Source: Acidobacteriota bacterium (GTDB taxonomy: Bacteria > Acidobacteriota > UBA4820). From it: 64,000 bases of DNA. Below, piece after piece: positions 43,508 to 52,374 of the stretch. How positions within the stretch are numbered: position 1 is the stretch's first letter; the number at the start of each line of letters is the position of its first letter. A model generated the notes under the pieces. The model did not search any database, had not been told where the DNA came from, and saw only the letters and a list, made by a program, of their open reading frames with translations. The stretch spans positions 1 to 64,000 of the forward strand of contig JAKQCT010000051.1 of assembly GCA_029559035.1 (NCBI GenBank), given 5' to 3'. Made by a program: the position numbers and the translations under genes.

Positions 43508-43720
43508 TTACTTGTATTTGTTAAGAACTTCTTCCAAAGATATCGCCTTGAGTTTTCCTTTATCATAGGCGTCAATTCTTTCTTCAGCCTCTTTGGCCCA
43601 AAGCTTGTCGATTTCTTGGTCAGGTTTATCAAGGCTGGAAAGAAGCTGGTCTATCAACCGCGCTTTTTCAGAGGGGTTTAACGATTGCGCCTCTTTAAAA
43701 ATGTTTTCCGCAGTAGTCAT
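43508..43720 (-). CDS. Addiction-module antitoxin (PF09720-like)
   Basis: A 70-residue protein with the pattern of the unstable antitoxin family: ENIFKEAQSLNPSEKARLIDQLLSSLD-type helices (shown as pattern NPSEKARLIDQLLSSL) followed by LWAKEAEERIDAYDKGK and a C-terminal EVLNKYK. It should neutralise the adjacent ParE-type toxin and repress its own promoter. A GGAGG-like sequence precedes the ATG. Confidence 0.87.
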   Translation of the reverse strand: MTTAENIFKEAQSLNPSEKARLIDQLLSSLDKPDQEIDKLWAKEAEERIDAYDKGKLKAISLEEVLNKYK

Positions 43721-43781
43721 TGTTCCTCCAAGTCAATAATATAGCCCTAAAAAGGTGATTGTCAAACAGGGAGAAAAAAGG

Positions 43782-43856
43782 CTCGTCGCCGACAGGGGTG
43801 ATCCGCGAAACCGAGCAATTAAAACCCCGCCGCGAATCACCCCTGCCGGCGACGAG
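43782..43856. repeat. Large imperfect inverted repeat (26-bp arms)
   Basis: Arms 43782-43807 and 43831-43856 are reverse complements with only two mismatches, separated by a 23-base AT-richer loop. It sits between the toxin-antitoxin promoter side and the next minus-strand gene. It is too long and lacks a T-run for an ordinary terminator; a BIME/MITE-like element or structured RNA is possible. Confidence 0.75.
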
Positions 43857-43867
43857 GTTGGGGATTT

Positions 43868-44245
43868 TCAATTTTCGTCCTTATTCATTCTTTTAACGAT
43901 ATGATCCCATACAATGCCAACAAACAATCCAATTAGCAAACAATTAATCAGGTCCACAGCATAGATAGTAAAAAGCCCTTGGTAAACACTTGGGTCCCAA
44001 TGTTGAGAAAACCTTAATAAAATTGGTCCAGTAGGTATGGAAAGCGAAGCAGCAATGATACTTCCAACAGCCCACAATACATTTGGTAATGTATTGTATG
44101 GATCAACTCTGGGCTCCAACCATTGTGAAAACCAACAGAGAATGAAAGAACAAGCACACACTGCCAATGAAAAAAGAAAGCAAGCGACAGGAAAGAAAAA
44201 TGAACCTTTTCCTTCTCTAAAACTACGGCCCCAAATACCTAGCAT
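43868..44245 (-). CDS. Small AT-rich membrane protein of unknown function
   Basis: A 125-residue hydrophobic protein with four likely membrane segments (FPVACFLFSLAVCACSFIL; LPNVLWAVGSIIAASLSI; GLFTIYAVDLINCLLIGLFV and a short fourth or re-entrant part). The base composition is markedly AT-richer than surrounding genes. I take ATG 44245 as the start because residues upstream in this frame are antisense shadow of the GYD gene; no strong ribosome-binding site supports it. No family recognised. It may be a recent insertion together with the toxin-antitoxin pair. Confidence 0.55.
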   Translation of the reverse strand: MLGIWGRSFREGKGSFFFPVACFLFSLAVCACSFILCWFSQWLEPRVDPYNTLPNVLWAVGSIIAASLSIPTGPILLRFSQHWDPSVYQGLFTIYAVDLINCLLIGLFVGIVWDHIVKRMNKDEN

Positions 44246-44277
44246 CAGGTGCGGGTAGATTCCATTAAGAGATCTAC

Positions 44278-44583
44278 CTAGCTCCTCTCCGTCTCTTTCA
44301 GCACCTTGAGATACTTGTCGTAGGGAAGGGCTTCCCAGCTTTCGGCGCTGACGGCGCCGTAGGTCCTCGATATGAGCGAGACCTTGTGGGCGCTCACGAC
44401 GTCCTTCGCCTCGTAGATGTCCATGAAGTCGTAGGGGCCGAGGATCGAGTAGTGGGCTATCCACTTGACGTCCGGGCACGCCTTTTTCACCTTCTTGATC
44501 CACTCCTTGCCCTCCTTCGCCCTTTTCTTCGGGGTGCAGAGGCAGTCCGCCGACAGCTTCGTCATGAGAATGAAGGTAGCCAT
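44278..44583 (-). CDS. GYD-domain protein
   Basis: A 101-residue small alpha/beta protein starting MATFILMTKLSADCL and carrying the motif HYSILGPYDFMDIYEA, in which GPYDF is the GYD-family signature, then VSLISRTYGAVSAESWEALPY. These are dimeric ferredoxin-like-fold proteins of unknown function, often near redox genes. GGAGGTTTAAA precedes the ATG at 44583. It is divergent from accB. Confidence 0.85.
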   Translation of the reverse strand: MATFILMTKLSADCLCTPKKRAKEGKEWIKKVKKACPDVKWIAHYSILGPYDFMDIYEAKDVVSAHKVSLISRTYGAVSAESWEALPYDKYLKVLKETERS

Positions 44584-44663
44584 TTTAAACCTCCTTTGCC
44601 ACCATTCTACTCCCAACCGGAGATTTTTTGTCAACCCGGGCGGCCGAAGGGCGGACTCCGGCT

Positions 44664-44692
44664 TTGACACGGGGGCTCCGTTCATCTATCAT
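44664..44692 (+). promoter_or_regulatory. Near-consensus sigma-70 promoter of accB-accC-thiE
   Basis: Perfect TTGACA at 44664-44669, exactly 17 bases, TATCAT at 44687-44692, 23 bases before the accB ATG. Confidence 0.75.
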
Positions 44693-44715
44693 TTATCAGG
44701 AAAGGGAAATCAAAG

Positions 44716-45210
44716 ATGGTTGATCCGAAAAAAGGAAAACAGACCAGCTTGAACCTCGACGAGATAAAGAAACTCATCGAGATATTGGAAAAAAGCAAAC
44801 TGGAGGAGCTGGACGTTTCCTACGGCGATGTCCACCTGCGCCTCTCGAAGACACCGGCGCCCCAGGCTCAGGTCCAAGCCGCGCCGCAGGTAATGGTGCA
44901 CGCCGCCGCTCCGCAGGCCGCGCAGAGCTCCCTCCAACAGGCGCAGCCCCAGGCGAACGCTCCTGCAGGCTACGAGATAAAATCCCCGATGGTCGGCACA
45001 TTCTACCGTTCCCCCGCGCCCAACGCCGAGCCCTTCATAAAGATCGGCGATCCGGTCAAGAAGGGGCAGACGCTCTGCATCATCGAAGCGATGAAGCTGA
45101 TGAACGAGATCGAATGCGAGGTCGACGGCAGGGTCGCCGCCATCAGGATACAGAACGCCGAGCCGGTGGAGTACGGCGAAGTGCTGATGATCATAGACAC
45201 GGGCGCCTGA
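44716..45210 (+). CDS. accB: Biotin carboxyl carrier protein of acetyl-CoA carboxylase
   Basis: A 164-residue BCCP. The N-terminal helix region ([19 protein letters not shown]) is followed by an Ala/Pro/Gln-rich flexible linker (~47-83) and the biotinyl domain with EAMKLMNE, whose Lys127 accepts biotin. It carries the carboxyl group for malonyl-CoA synthesis. One base separates its stop from accC, with which it is co-transcribed. Confidence 0.96.
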   Translation: MVDPKKGKQTSLNLDEIKKLIEILEKSKLEELDVSYGDVHLRLSKTPAPQAQVQAAPQVMVHAAAPQAAQSSLQQAQPQANAPAGYEIKSPMVGTFYRSPAPNAEPFIKIGDPVKKGQTLCIIEAMKLMNEIECEVDGRVAAIRIQNAEPVEYGEVLMIIDTGA

Positions 45211-45211
45211 A

Positions 45212-46570
45212 ATGTTCCGAAAGATCCTTATAGCGAACCGCGGCGAGATAGCGCTCCGCGTCATCTGGGCCTGCAAGGAGCTCGGCATAAAGTCCGTCGC
45301 GGTCCACAGCGACGTCGACTCCGACTCCCTCCACGTGCGCTTCGCCGACGAGAGCATCTGCATCGGGCCCGCCCCCAGCTCGCAGTCATACCTGAGGATC
45401 CCCGCGATAATAGCAGCCGCCGAGATCTCCAACGCCGACGCGATCCATCCCGGCTACGGCTTCCTTTCGGAGAACGCCGAGTTCGCCGAGATATGCGAGA
45501 CCTGCAACATCACCTTCATCGGCCCTTCTCCCGAAACCATCGCGCTGATGGGCAACAAGGCCCAGGCGAAGCTGACGATGAAGAAGGCGGGCGTCCCCGT
45601 CCTTCCCGGCTCGGACGGCCCGGTCGAGAGCGCCGACGCCGCGGCTGGGATGGCGAAGGAGATGGGCTATCCCGTCATACTGAAAGCCTCCGCGGGAGGC
45701 GGCGGCAAGGGGATGAGGGTGGTCCACTCCGAGAAGGAGCTTTCGCAGGCCTACGACATGGCCCAGTCGGAAGCCGACGCCGCGTTCGGGAACAAGGACC
45801 TCTACATCGAGAAATTCCTCGAGGACCCGAGGCACATCGAAGTGCAGGTGCTCGGCGACAAGTACGGCAACGTGATACATCTCAACGAAAGGGAGTGCTC
45901 GATCCAGCGCCGCCACCAGAAGCTGATCGAGGAGGCCCCCTCGCCGGCGCTCACGCCGATGCTCAGGAAGGAGCTTTGCGAGACCGCTGTGCGCGGCGCG
46001 AAAGCCGTCAACTACAGGACCGCCGGGACGATGGAGTTCCTCTACGATTCGGGGAAGTTCTACTTCATGGAGATGAACACAAGGATCCAGGTGGAGCACC
46101 CTGTCACCGAGAACATCACCAGCGTCGATCTCATCAAGGCGCAGATCCTCGCGGCGGCGGGCGACAAGATGATCTACCGGCAGAAGGACATCAGGATAAT
46201 CGGCCACTCGATCGAATGCAGGATAAACGCCGAGGACCCGTTCCGCTTCACCCCGTCCCCTGGGAAGATCTCCACCTTCCATCCGCCGGGCGGCCCCGGC
46301 GTCAGGGTGGACGCCACGGCGTATTCGGGGTGCGTCATCTCTCCCTACTACGATTCACTCATCGCGAAGCTCATCGTCAGGGCGCCGACGCGCAACGACT
46401 GCATCCTCAGGATGAAGAGGGCTCTCGAATCGTTTATCGTCGAGGGCATCAAGACAAACATCCCGCTCCATCTCAAAATAATGGAAAGCCGAAGATTCAG
46501 GGCCGGCAAGCTTTCGACCAGGTTCCTCGATTCCATCCTGCCGAGGTCCGGCAACAACAACGGCCATTGA
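45212..46570 (+). CDS. accC: Biotin carboxylase subunit of acetyl-CoA carboxylase
   Basis: A 452-residue ATP-grasp carboxylase of normal length. Motifs: [28 protein letters not shown], the glycine-rich ATP lid [40 protein letters not shown] and [13 protein letters not shown]. It carboxylates biotin on AccB using bicarbonate and ATP. It sits between accB and thiE with one-base spacings. Confidence 0.97.
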   Translation: MFRKILIANRGEIALRVIWACKELGIKSVAVHSDVDSDSLHVRFADESICIGPAPSSQSYLRIPAIIAAAEISNADAIHPGYGFLSENAEFAEICETCNITFIGPSPETIALMGNKAQAKLTMKKAGVPVLPGSDGPVESADAAAGMAKEMGYPVILKASAGGGGKGMRVVHSEKELSQAYDMAQSEADAAFGNKDLYIEKFLEDPRHIEVQVLGDKYGNVIHLNERECSIQRRHQKLIEEAPSPALTPMLRKELCETAVRGAKAVNYRTAGTMEFLYDSGKFYFMEMNTRIQVEHPVTENITSVDLIKAQILAAAGDKMIYRQKDIRIIGHSIECRINAEDPFRFTPSPGKISTFHPPGGPGVRVDATAYSGCVISPYYDSLIAKLIVRAPTRNDCILRMKRALESFIVEGIKTNIPLHLKIMESRRFRAGKLSTRFLDSILPRSGNNNGH

Positions 46571-46571
46571 G

Positions 46572-47186
46572 ATGAAGCTCCCGCCCGCCTATCCCATCTC
46601 CCTTCCCGGCCTTTCAAGAGAAGCCTTGGAAAAATGGGCGAAGGGACTTCTCGACGCGGGAGCGACGCTGGTCCAGTACAGGGAAAAGAAGAGAGGCGAC
46701 GGCGAGCTGTTCAGCAACGCCGAGATGCTTTCCAGGCTCTTCGGACAATATTCCGCCACCCTCATAATAAACGACCGGGCGGACATCGCGCTGATGACGA
46801 AAGCGGGCGGAATCCACCTGGGGGACGAGGACCTTCCTCCGGCGGATGTAAGGAAACTGCTTGGAGACAAGGCCGTGATCGGCTATTCGACGCACAATCC
46901 CGATGAGGCTAAAGACGCCGCGGCCCTTCCCGTCGATTACATCGCCCTCGGTCCCGTTTATGAAACGGGCTCGAAGTCGAACACGCGGCCGCTTGTCAAC
47001 GAAACGGTCCAGAGGGACGTTGTGACCGCCAGCGTGAAGCCGGTCGTCGCGATAGGCGGCATAACCGTGGAGCGCGCGAGGGAATTATGGAACATCGGAT
47101 TCAAGAGCGTCGCGGCGATACAGGCCTTCGCCGAAGAGCCGGGCAGGAGCTACAGGGAATTCCTGAAGGCTTACGAGAACCGCTGA
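46572..47186 (+). CDS. thiE: Thiamine-phosphate synthase
   Basis: A 204-residue TIM-barrel enzyme joining HMP-pyrophosphate and thiazole phosphate. It has VQYREKKRGDGELF, LIINDRADIALMTKAGGIHLGDEDLPP, IGYSTHNPDEA, the YIALGPVYETGSK motif and PVVAIGGITVERA. It starts one base after accC and is co-transcribed with it. No other thiamine genes or TPP riboswitch are in the window. TenI-like isomerases share the fold, but the Arg/Lys pyrophosphate contacts and NDR motif favour ThiE. Confidence 0.9.
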   Translation: MKLPPAYPISLPGLSREALEKWAKGLLDAGATLVQYREKKRGDGELFSNAEMLSRLFGQYSATLIINDRADIALMTKAGGIHLGDEDLPPADVRKLLGDKAVIGYSTHNPDEAKDAAALPVDYIALGPVYETGSKSNTRPLVNETVQRDVVTASVKPVVAIGGITVERARELWNIGFKSVAAIQAFAEEPGRSYREFLKAYENR

Positions 47187-47442
47187 TCCCGCATCTAAAA
47201 TAGAAAAGTGAAAAAATTGATCGCCGCATGAAGGAAGAACGAAGACCTTTGCCCCAGAGATCTCAGAGAAATCAGAAAAAGATCTTAATCCCCGATAAAA
47301 AGATACAGTCACCTATTTCCTTATTGAACTTCTGTTCTTCAGCTTTCAGCCTTAAGCCTGCCTCCCCCTTCTTCTTTTTCCTCCATTAAATCCAACGCTT
47401 TTTTATGGTATCATCATTGCTGGTTTTGGGGAGAGAGCACCG
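47187..47442. other. Intergenic repeat-rich region before queD
   Basis: It contains AGAAAAGTGAAAAAATTGAT, a GCCCCAGAGATCTCAGAGAA stretch and a CTTCAGCTTTCAGCCTTAAG stretch, all of low-complexity types seen in the other repeat-rich gaps of this window. A weak TTAAAT-17-TATCAT promoter (47386-47414) precedes queD. No gene or preQ1 riboswitch was seen. Confidence 0.5.
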
Positions 47443-47805
47443 ATGTTCGAAGTGATGGTCAGGCTGACTTTTTCCGCGGCGCACAGGGTCGAGGATTACC
47501 CCGGCAACTGCGAACGGCTGCACGGCCACAACTGGACGGTCGAGATCTTCGTCCGGAAGCGCAAACTGGACAGCCTCGGCATGGTGGTCGATTTCAGGAA
47601 GCTGAAGGAGATCGCCAAGAAGACCGTCTCGAAGCTGGACCACTCCTACCTCAACGAGCTTCCCGAATTCAAAAAGAAGAACCCGACGGCGGAGAACATC
47701 GCGAAATTCATCTTCGACCGCGTGTCGAAGGAGATAAAGCTCTCGAAGGTCAGCGTTTACGAGAGCGAGGGAACCGTGGCGACCTACTGCGGGAGCGGGA
47801 AATGA
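47443..47805 (+). CDS. queD: 6-carboxy-5,6,7,8-tetrahydropterin synthase
   Basis: A 120-residue QueD/PTPS-fold enzyme that converts dihydroneopterin triphosphate to 6-carboxytetrahydropterin for queuosine synthesis. Zinc histidines are visible in FSAAHRV and LHGHNW, the catalytic cysteine in GNCERLHG, and the LDHSYLNE and YESEGTVATY motifs follow. The stop overlaps queE by four bases (ATGA). Confidence 0.95.
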   Translation: MFEVMVRLTFSAAHRVEDYPGNCERLHGHNWTVEIFVRKRKLDSLGMVVDFRKLKEIAKKTVSKLDHSYLNELPEFKKKNPTAENIAKFIFDRVSKEIKLSKVSVYESEGTVATYCGSGK

Positions 47806-48494
47806 AGCCGGCGCCGAAGGGAAGGGCCCGCTACCCGAAACAAACGGACAACAGCGAGGAAACGCTCCTCGTCAACGAGACCTACAAGGCCCTCGACGGA
47901 GAAGGCCCGTGGCAGGGCTTCCCGGTGGTGATAGTGCGGCTTATGGGTTGCAACCTCAGGTGCTCCTACTGCGATTCGAAGTTCGCCTATTACGAAGGGG
48001 AGAGGACCACGCTCTCCGCGCTGGTGAAAAAAATATCCTCCTACAGGATAAAAAAGGTGCTGGTCACGGGAGGGGAGCCGCTCGCCCAGCGCGGGACACC
48101 GTTCCTTCTAGAAAAACTGCTCAAGCTCAAATTCGAGGTGTCGCTCGAGACGAACGGGAGCTACCCGATAGAGCCCGTGCCTGAAGGAGTGGTCAAGATC
48201 GTCGACGTGAAAACTCCGGGCAGCGGCAGCGGGGAGTTCTTTGCCGAGGGAAACCTGCGCCTGCTCGGGAAAGGCGACTGCCTGAAGTTGGTCATCTGTT
48301 CCAGGGGCGATTACGAATGGTCGAAGAAGTTCCTCGCGAAGCATAAAAAGATATGTTGCGATATAGTATTCTCTCCGGCATGGAGCGAGGTCTCCCCTCC
48401 GGAACTGGCGGGATGGATGCTCGACGACGGCCTCGACGTGAGGTTCGCCGTCCAGCTTCACAAGATCCTCTGGGGAGACGTGAGAGGTGTCTGA
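47802..48494 (+). CDS. queE: 7-carboxy-7-deazaguanine synthase
   Basis: A 230-residue radical SAM enzyme that contracts carboxytetrahydropterin to the 7-deazaguanine core. The cluster motif is RLMGCNLRCSYCDSK (Cys50, Cys54, Cys57; CX3CX2C), preceded by the substrate-binding NETYKALDGEGPWQGFP, with VLVTGGEPL following. It overlaps both neighbours and lies centrally in the queD-queE-queC operon. Confidence 0.96.
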   Translation: MKPAPKGRARYPKQTDNSEETLLVNETYKALDGEGPWQGFPVVIVRLMGCNLRCSYCDSKFAYYEGERTTLSALVKKISSYRIKKVLVTGGEPLAQRGTPFLLEKLLKLKFEVSLETNGSYPIEPVPEGVVKIVDVKTPGSGSGEFFAEGNLRLLGKGDCLKLVICSRGDYEWSKKFLAKHKKICCDIVFSPAWSEVSPPELAGWMLDDGLDVRFAVQLHKILWGDVRGV

Positions 48495-49258
48495 TGGATG
48501 ACAGGAAGACCGCCGTCGTTCTTCTCAGCGGGGGGATGGATTCCCTGGCGACGCTCGGCATAGCCATAGATGAAGGGTTCGAGCCTGCCCTCCTGCACCT
48601 CAACTACGGGCAAAGGACGGAAGAGGCCGAGCTCAAAGCCTTCAACAAGATCGCCCAGTTCTACAACATCCCCGACGAGAGGAAGCTGGTGGTCCACACG
48701 AACTGCTTCACCCTGATCGGCGGCTCCTCGCTGGTGGACCCTTCGATGAAGATCCCGAAGGCCAACCTGTCGAATAAAAAAGTCCCTTCGACATACGTCC
48801 CCTTCAGGAACGGAATGCTCCTCTCGATGGCCGTTTCATGGGCGGAGAAGATCGGCGCTTCTGCGATCTACTTCGGCGCTGTCTCCGCGGATTCGTCGGG
48901 TTACCCCGACTGCAGGAGCGAGTTCATCGCCGACTTCCTCGCCGCGGCGAGGAGCGGGACCATCAACAGGAACGACATAAAGATCAGGGCGCCGCTGGTG
49001 GACCTCAGGAAGGCGCAGATCCTCGGAATCGCGACGAAACTCGGCCTTCCTCTCCATTACACCTGGTCGTGCTACGAGAGGAACGACCTCGCCTGCGGGG
49101 AGTGCGACTCCTGCGCTCTGAGGCTCAGGGCTTTCTCCGAGATAGGCGCCACGGACCCCGTCTCCTACGCGAAGTTCTCGAAGGGCGAGGAGGTCGTCTC
49201 CAAGGTAGAAAAGCTCAACCGCCTGAAGCACCTGCTGACGGCTCTTACAAGGCAGTGA
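48494..49258 (+). CDS. queC: 7-cyano-7-deazaguanine synthase
   Basis: A 254-residue ATP-dependent enzyme making preQ0 from carboxydeazaguanine and ammonia. The PP-loop is VVLLSGGMDS (~8-17), followed by LHLNYGQRTEEAEL and TYVPFRNGMLLSMA. Four zinc cysteines lie in SCYERNDLACGECDSC near the C-terminus. I use the ATG at 48494, which overlaps the queE stop by one base (TGATG). queF and tgt are not in the window. Confidence 0.96.
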   Translation: MDDRKTAVVLLSGGMDSLATLGIAIDEGFEPALLHLNYGQRTEEAELKAFNKIAQFYNIPDERKLVVHTNCFTLIGGSSLVDPSMKIPKANLSNKKVPSTYVPFRNGMLLSMAVSWAEKIGASAIYFGAVSADSSGYPDCRSEFIADFLAAARSGTINRNDIKIRAPLVDLRKAQILGIATKLGLPLHYTWSCYERNDLACGECDSCALRLRAFSEIGATDPVSYAKFSKGEEVVSKVEKLNRLKHLLTALTRQ

Positions 49259-49335
49259 AGCCACGGCGCGATACGCGCCTGAAAGGTCATCTTACAGTTT
49301 AAGTCCTAACGCTTTTATTCAAACCGGGAGGGAAC

Positions 49336-50175
49336 ATGCGCACTTTGAACGCGGCACAGATCACGGAGGCCATCGCCAAGACGGCCTCGGAGAAGGCCTA
49401 TCACATCCCAGAGGAGATCCTCAGGGGATTCGATCAGGCCATGAAGAACGAGAAGTCCGAAACGGGCATCGACGTCATCAAGCAGCTCAAGGAGAACGCG
49501 GCCATCGCGGCGAAGGGGGAGGTCCCCTACTGCCAGGACACCGGCACGGCGGTCCTTTTCGTCGAGGTCGGGCAGGACGTGAGGATCGAGGGGAACCTCG
49601 AGGACGCGATCAACGAGGGAGTGAGGAAGGCCTATGTCGGCAGCTTCCTCAGGAAATCGATCTACAAGGACCCGCTGAGAAGGGTCAACACGGGGGACAA
49701 CACCCCGGCGGTCATCCACTACTCGATCGTACCCGGCGACAAGGTGAGGATCGTCTTCGGCGCCAAGGGCGGAGGCAGCGAGAACATGTCGAAGCTCATC
49801 ATGCTGAAGCCCAGCGACGGCATCGAGGGCGTAAAGAACTTCGTGATCGACACGGTCTCGCAGGGGGGCGCCAACGCGTGCCCGCCCCTGGTCGTGGGAG
49901 TCGGGATCGGCGGCAACTTCGAGAAGTGCGCCATCCTCGCGAAGAAGGCTGCTCTCAGGTCCATCGAGGAGAGGAACGCCGACCCGTTCTACGCGGAGCT
50001 CGAGGAAGAGTTCAAGACCAAATGCAACAATCTCGGCATAGGCCCGATGGGGCTCGGCGGGACCGTCACGGTCCTCGCCGTCAACATCGAGGTCTATTCG
50101 TGCCACCTGGTCGCTCTGCCCGTGGCCGTCAACATCAACTGTCACGCCGCCAGGCACGGCGAGATCGTTCTGTAG
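49336..50175 (+). CDS. Class I fumarase-type hydro-lyase, alpha subunit
   Basis: A 279-residue alpha subunit of the oxygen-sensitive [4Fe-4S] fumarase/tartrate dehydratase family. Recognisable are VPYCQDTGTAVLF (cluster Cys), TGDNTPAVIHYSIVPGD, GAKGGGSENMSKL, NACPPLVVGVGIGG and IGPMGLGGTVTVLAV with late cysteines. It pairs with the next gene. Two-subunit members include fumarase, tartrate dehydratase and mesaconase; most such bacterial pairs are fumarases. GGGAGG precedes the ATG. Confidence 0.93.
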   Translation: MRTLNAAQITEAIAKTASEKAYHIPEEILRGFDQAMKNEKSETGIDVIKQLKENAAIAAKGEVPYCQDTGTAVLFVEVGQDVRIEGNLEDAINEGVRKAYVGSFLRKSIYKDPLRRVNTGDNTPAVIHYSIVPGDKVRIVFGAKGGGSENMSKLIMLKPSDGIEGVKNFVIDTVSQGGANACPPLVVGVGIGGNFEKCAILAKKAALRSIEERNADPFYAELEEEFKTKCNNLGIGPMGLGGTVTVLAVNIEVYSCHLVALPVAVNINCHAARHGEIVL

Positions 50176-50184
50176 GAGGAGACA

Positions 50185-50739
50185 ATGGCTGAATACCGTC
50201 TTACCGCACCGCTTAAGGAAGAAGACGCCGCCAAGCTGAGGATCGGGGACAAGGTCCTCTTGAGCGGGGTCATTTACACGGCGAGGGACGCCGCGCACAA
50301 GCGCATCGTCGAATCGCTGGATAAAAACGAGAAGCCCCCCATGGACCTCAAGGGCTCGGTCATCTATTATGTCGGCCCGACGCCCCCGAGGGAGGGAAAG
50401 GTGATCGGAGCGGCCGGCCCCACGACCGCGATGAGAATGGACGCCTACGCCCCCCGGCTCATGCAGGAGGGGATGAAGGGGATGATCGCCAAGGGCAAGA
50501 GGAACGACGCCGTGAAGAAGGCGATGGTCGACTGCAAGGCGGTCTATTTCGGAGCGACCGGAGGCGCGGGAGCGCTCATCAACAGGTGCATCACGAAGGC
50601 CGAAGTCATCGCCTATGAAGACCTGGGCCCCGAAGCGATCAGGAAGCTCGAAGTGGTCGATTTCCCGCTGATAGTGGTGGGCGACTGCGCGGGCGGCGAC
50701 CTTTACATCGAAGGCCGCAAGAAGTGGGAAAAGAAGTAG
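50185..50739 (+). CDS. Class I fumarase-type hydro-lyase, beta subunit
   Basis: A 184-residue beta subunit with the family motifs LSGVIYTARDAAHKRI, YYVGPTPPREGKVIGAAGPTT (pattern GPTP..G..IGAAGPTT) and YFGATGGAGALI. It completes the fumarase with the alpha subunit nine bases upstream. AGGAGG precedes the ATG. Its end overlaps or abuts the DUF4388/J/TPR gene. A mesaconase activity would connect to the citramalate interpretation of the 12-18 kb operon, but this is speculation. Confidence 0.93.
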   Translation: MAEYRLTAPLKEEDAAKLRIGDKVLLSGVIYTARDAAHKRIVESLDKNEKPPMDLKGSVIYYVGPTPPREGKVIGAAGPTTAMRMDAYAPRLMQEGMKGMIAKGKRNDAVKKAMVDCKAVYFGATGGAGALINRCITKAEVIAYEDLGPEAIRKLEVVDFPLIVVGDCAGGDLYIEGRKKWEKK

Positions 50740-52331
50740 TGGGCGACGAAAAGCGGGCGCTGCCGTTCGATTTTCCCCCGCTTGAAGAAGAGATAAACGA
50801 GCTGTCGAAAAAAAGGGAAGGGGAGCTGGAGAGCTACCCCTTCCCTTTTCTCTTGCTGGCCCATTTCGCCGGCGGGAGAAGCGTTCTCCTCGAACTGCAG
50901 AAGGGGAGGATCTCCAAGAAGGTGGTGATCGAGTTCGGGACCCCGGTGGACTGCCAGTCGAACCTGGTCCACGAGACCTTCGGCCGCTACCTCGCCTCCA
51001 TGGGAAAACTGTCCGAAGAAGAGGCAAACGAGCTCTTCTCCGAATCCATAGCGAAGGGCATCCCCTTCGGCGAGCTCCTCGTGTCGAAGGAAAAATTGAA
51101 CCACACGGAGCTCTACCGCCTGCTCCAGCAGAACCTCGCGAAGAAACTCCTGGACCTTTTCCTGTGGGCCTCGGGCAACTTCAAGCTCCACTTCGACCTG
51201 CCCGAATCGAAATCGTCGCTGAAGGTGAACGTGCCCCAGCTCATATTGACCGGCATCACCAAGTTCGCGACGGTGGACGAGGTGAACAGGTGGCTCGCTC
51301 CGCTGGTGGGAAAGCGCCTCGTAAAAGCCAACAGCCCGCTGGTCGAGATGGACGACCTCAGGCTAACCGAGGCTTCACGTAAGATGATCGGCGCGCTCGG
51401 AAAGCCGATGAGAATGGACGAACTGATGGCCGCTTCGGGAGTACAGTACGAGGAGTATTCGAGGCTCCTCTACGCCCTGTCGCTCCTGGGGATCGTTATC
51501 CCGGAAGAGAGGCAGAAGGCCGCTCCCGTAAAGCCTGCGCCCGAGCCTGCGGCTGCCCCGAAGGAGAAGCCGGCCGAAAAGCCCGCGGCACCTCAGACTG
51601 TTAAAACTGAGAATGTCGAGAAGATAAAGGAGGAGGTCCACAAGGAGTATCTCTCCTTCAAGTCGAAGGACCCGTTCCTGCTGCTGGGGGTCGCAGACAA
51701 TGCAGGCATATCCCAGATCAAGGAGGCGTTCCTCTATTTCGCCTCGCGGTTCAACCCCGACAAGTTCGAGGCGAAGGAGCTTTCGGACCTCAGGGAGAAA
51801 GCGTCGCAGATATTCCTCGCCGGGGCAAGGGCCTACGGCGTGCTGGCCGACGAGGAGCTGAAGGCGAAACTGGTGAAGCAGAGAGTAGAAGAGAGGCAGA
51901 AGAGCTTCGCGGCGCCCGCGACGCCGAAGGAGAACGCCTACAAGGAGCTTCTCGACGCGAAGACGCAGTTCAGGACGGCGAAGGCGCTGAGGGAGCAGGG
52001 GAAGCACAAGGAGGCGCTCAACTACTTCGAGTTCGCCCTCGACCTCGACCCGCAGAACTCCGAGTACGGAGCGGAACTCGCGCTCGGCCGTTACCTCTTT
52101 ACGGACGGCCTCGCCCAAAAGGCGGTAAAGGAGCTGAACGAGATAATGAGGAGGGAGCCGAACTGCGGGATAGCTTTCCTCAACATGGGCATCATAATGG
52201 CAGGAGAAAAGCAGGCGGAGCAGGCGAAGAGGGCTCTCATGCAGGCGCAGAGGCTCATGCCGAAGGACCCGAGGCCGAAACAGGTCCTGGACGACATCGA
52301 GAAAAAGAAGGAAGGCTTCTGGAATAAATGA
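50739..52331 (+). CDS. DUF4388 (PatA N-terminal-like) protein with J-like domain and TPRs
   Basis: A ~530-residue three-part protein. Residues ~30-260 are DUF4388-like (FPFLLLAHFAGGRSVLLELQKG, later GELLVSKEKLNHTELYRLLQ and a winged-helix-like SRKMIGALGKPMRMDEL). A Pro/Ala/Lys linker (~265-300) leads to a DnaJ-like region (DPFLLLGVADNAGISQIKEA, with RFNPDKF in place of HPD) and C-terminal TPRs (AKALREQGKHKEALNYFEFA). Such architectures are frequent in deltaproteobacteria-like lineages and linked to signalling or motility. GTG 50739 gives a TAGTG overlap; GTG 50724 is an alternative. Confidence 0.82.
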   Translation: MGDEKRALPFDFPPLEEEINELSKKREGELESYPFPFLLLAHFAGGRSVLLELQKGRISKKVVIEFGTPVDCQSNLVHETFGRYLASMGKLSEEEANELFSESIAKGIPFGELLVSKEKLNHTELYRLLQQNLAKKLLDLFLWASGNFKLHFDLPESKSSLKVNVPQLILTGITKFATVDEVNRWLAPLVGKRLVKANSPLVEMDDLRLTEASRKMIGALGKPMRMDELMAASGVQYEEYSRLLYALSLLGIVIPEERQKAAPVKPAPEPAAAPKEKPAEKPAAPQTVKTENVEKIKEEVHKEYLSFKSKDPFLLLGVADNAGISQIKEAFLYFASRFNPDKFEAKELSDLREKASQIFLAGARAYGVLADEELKAKLVKQRVEERQKSFAAPATPKENAYKELLDAKTQFRTAKALREQGKHKEALNYFEFALDLDPQNSEYGAELALGRYLFTDGLAQKAVKELNEIMRREPNCGIAFLNMGIIMAGEKQAEQAKRALMQAQRLMPKDPRPKQVLDDIEKKKEGFWNK

Positions 52332-52374
52332 TAAAACCTCCGGTTTTTGTTAAAATTTCACCGAGGCGGACCGG

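Noticed and set aside
43782-43856. Hairpin as a rho-independent terminator
   Set aside because: The 26-base arms are too long, there is a 23-base loop and no T-run on either strand.
44246-44503. N-terminal extension of the small membrane ORF on the minus strand
   Set aside because: This part lies inside the GYD gene in another frame and reads as Arg/Gly-rich nonsense; the hydrophobic protein begins near 44245.
46550-46575. TPP riboswitch before thiE
   Set aside because: thiE starts one base after accC, leaving no room for a leader.
47187-47442. preQ1 riboswitch before queD
   Set aside because: I could not find the compact pseudoknot sequence pattern; the genes make preQ0 and the gap is filled with low-complexity repeats.
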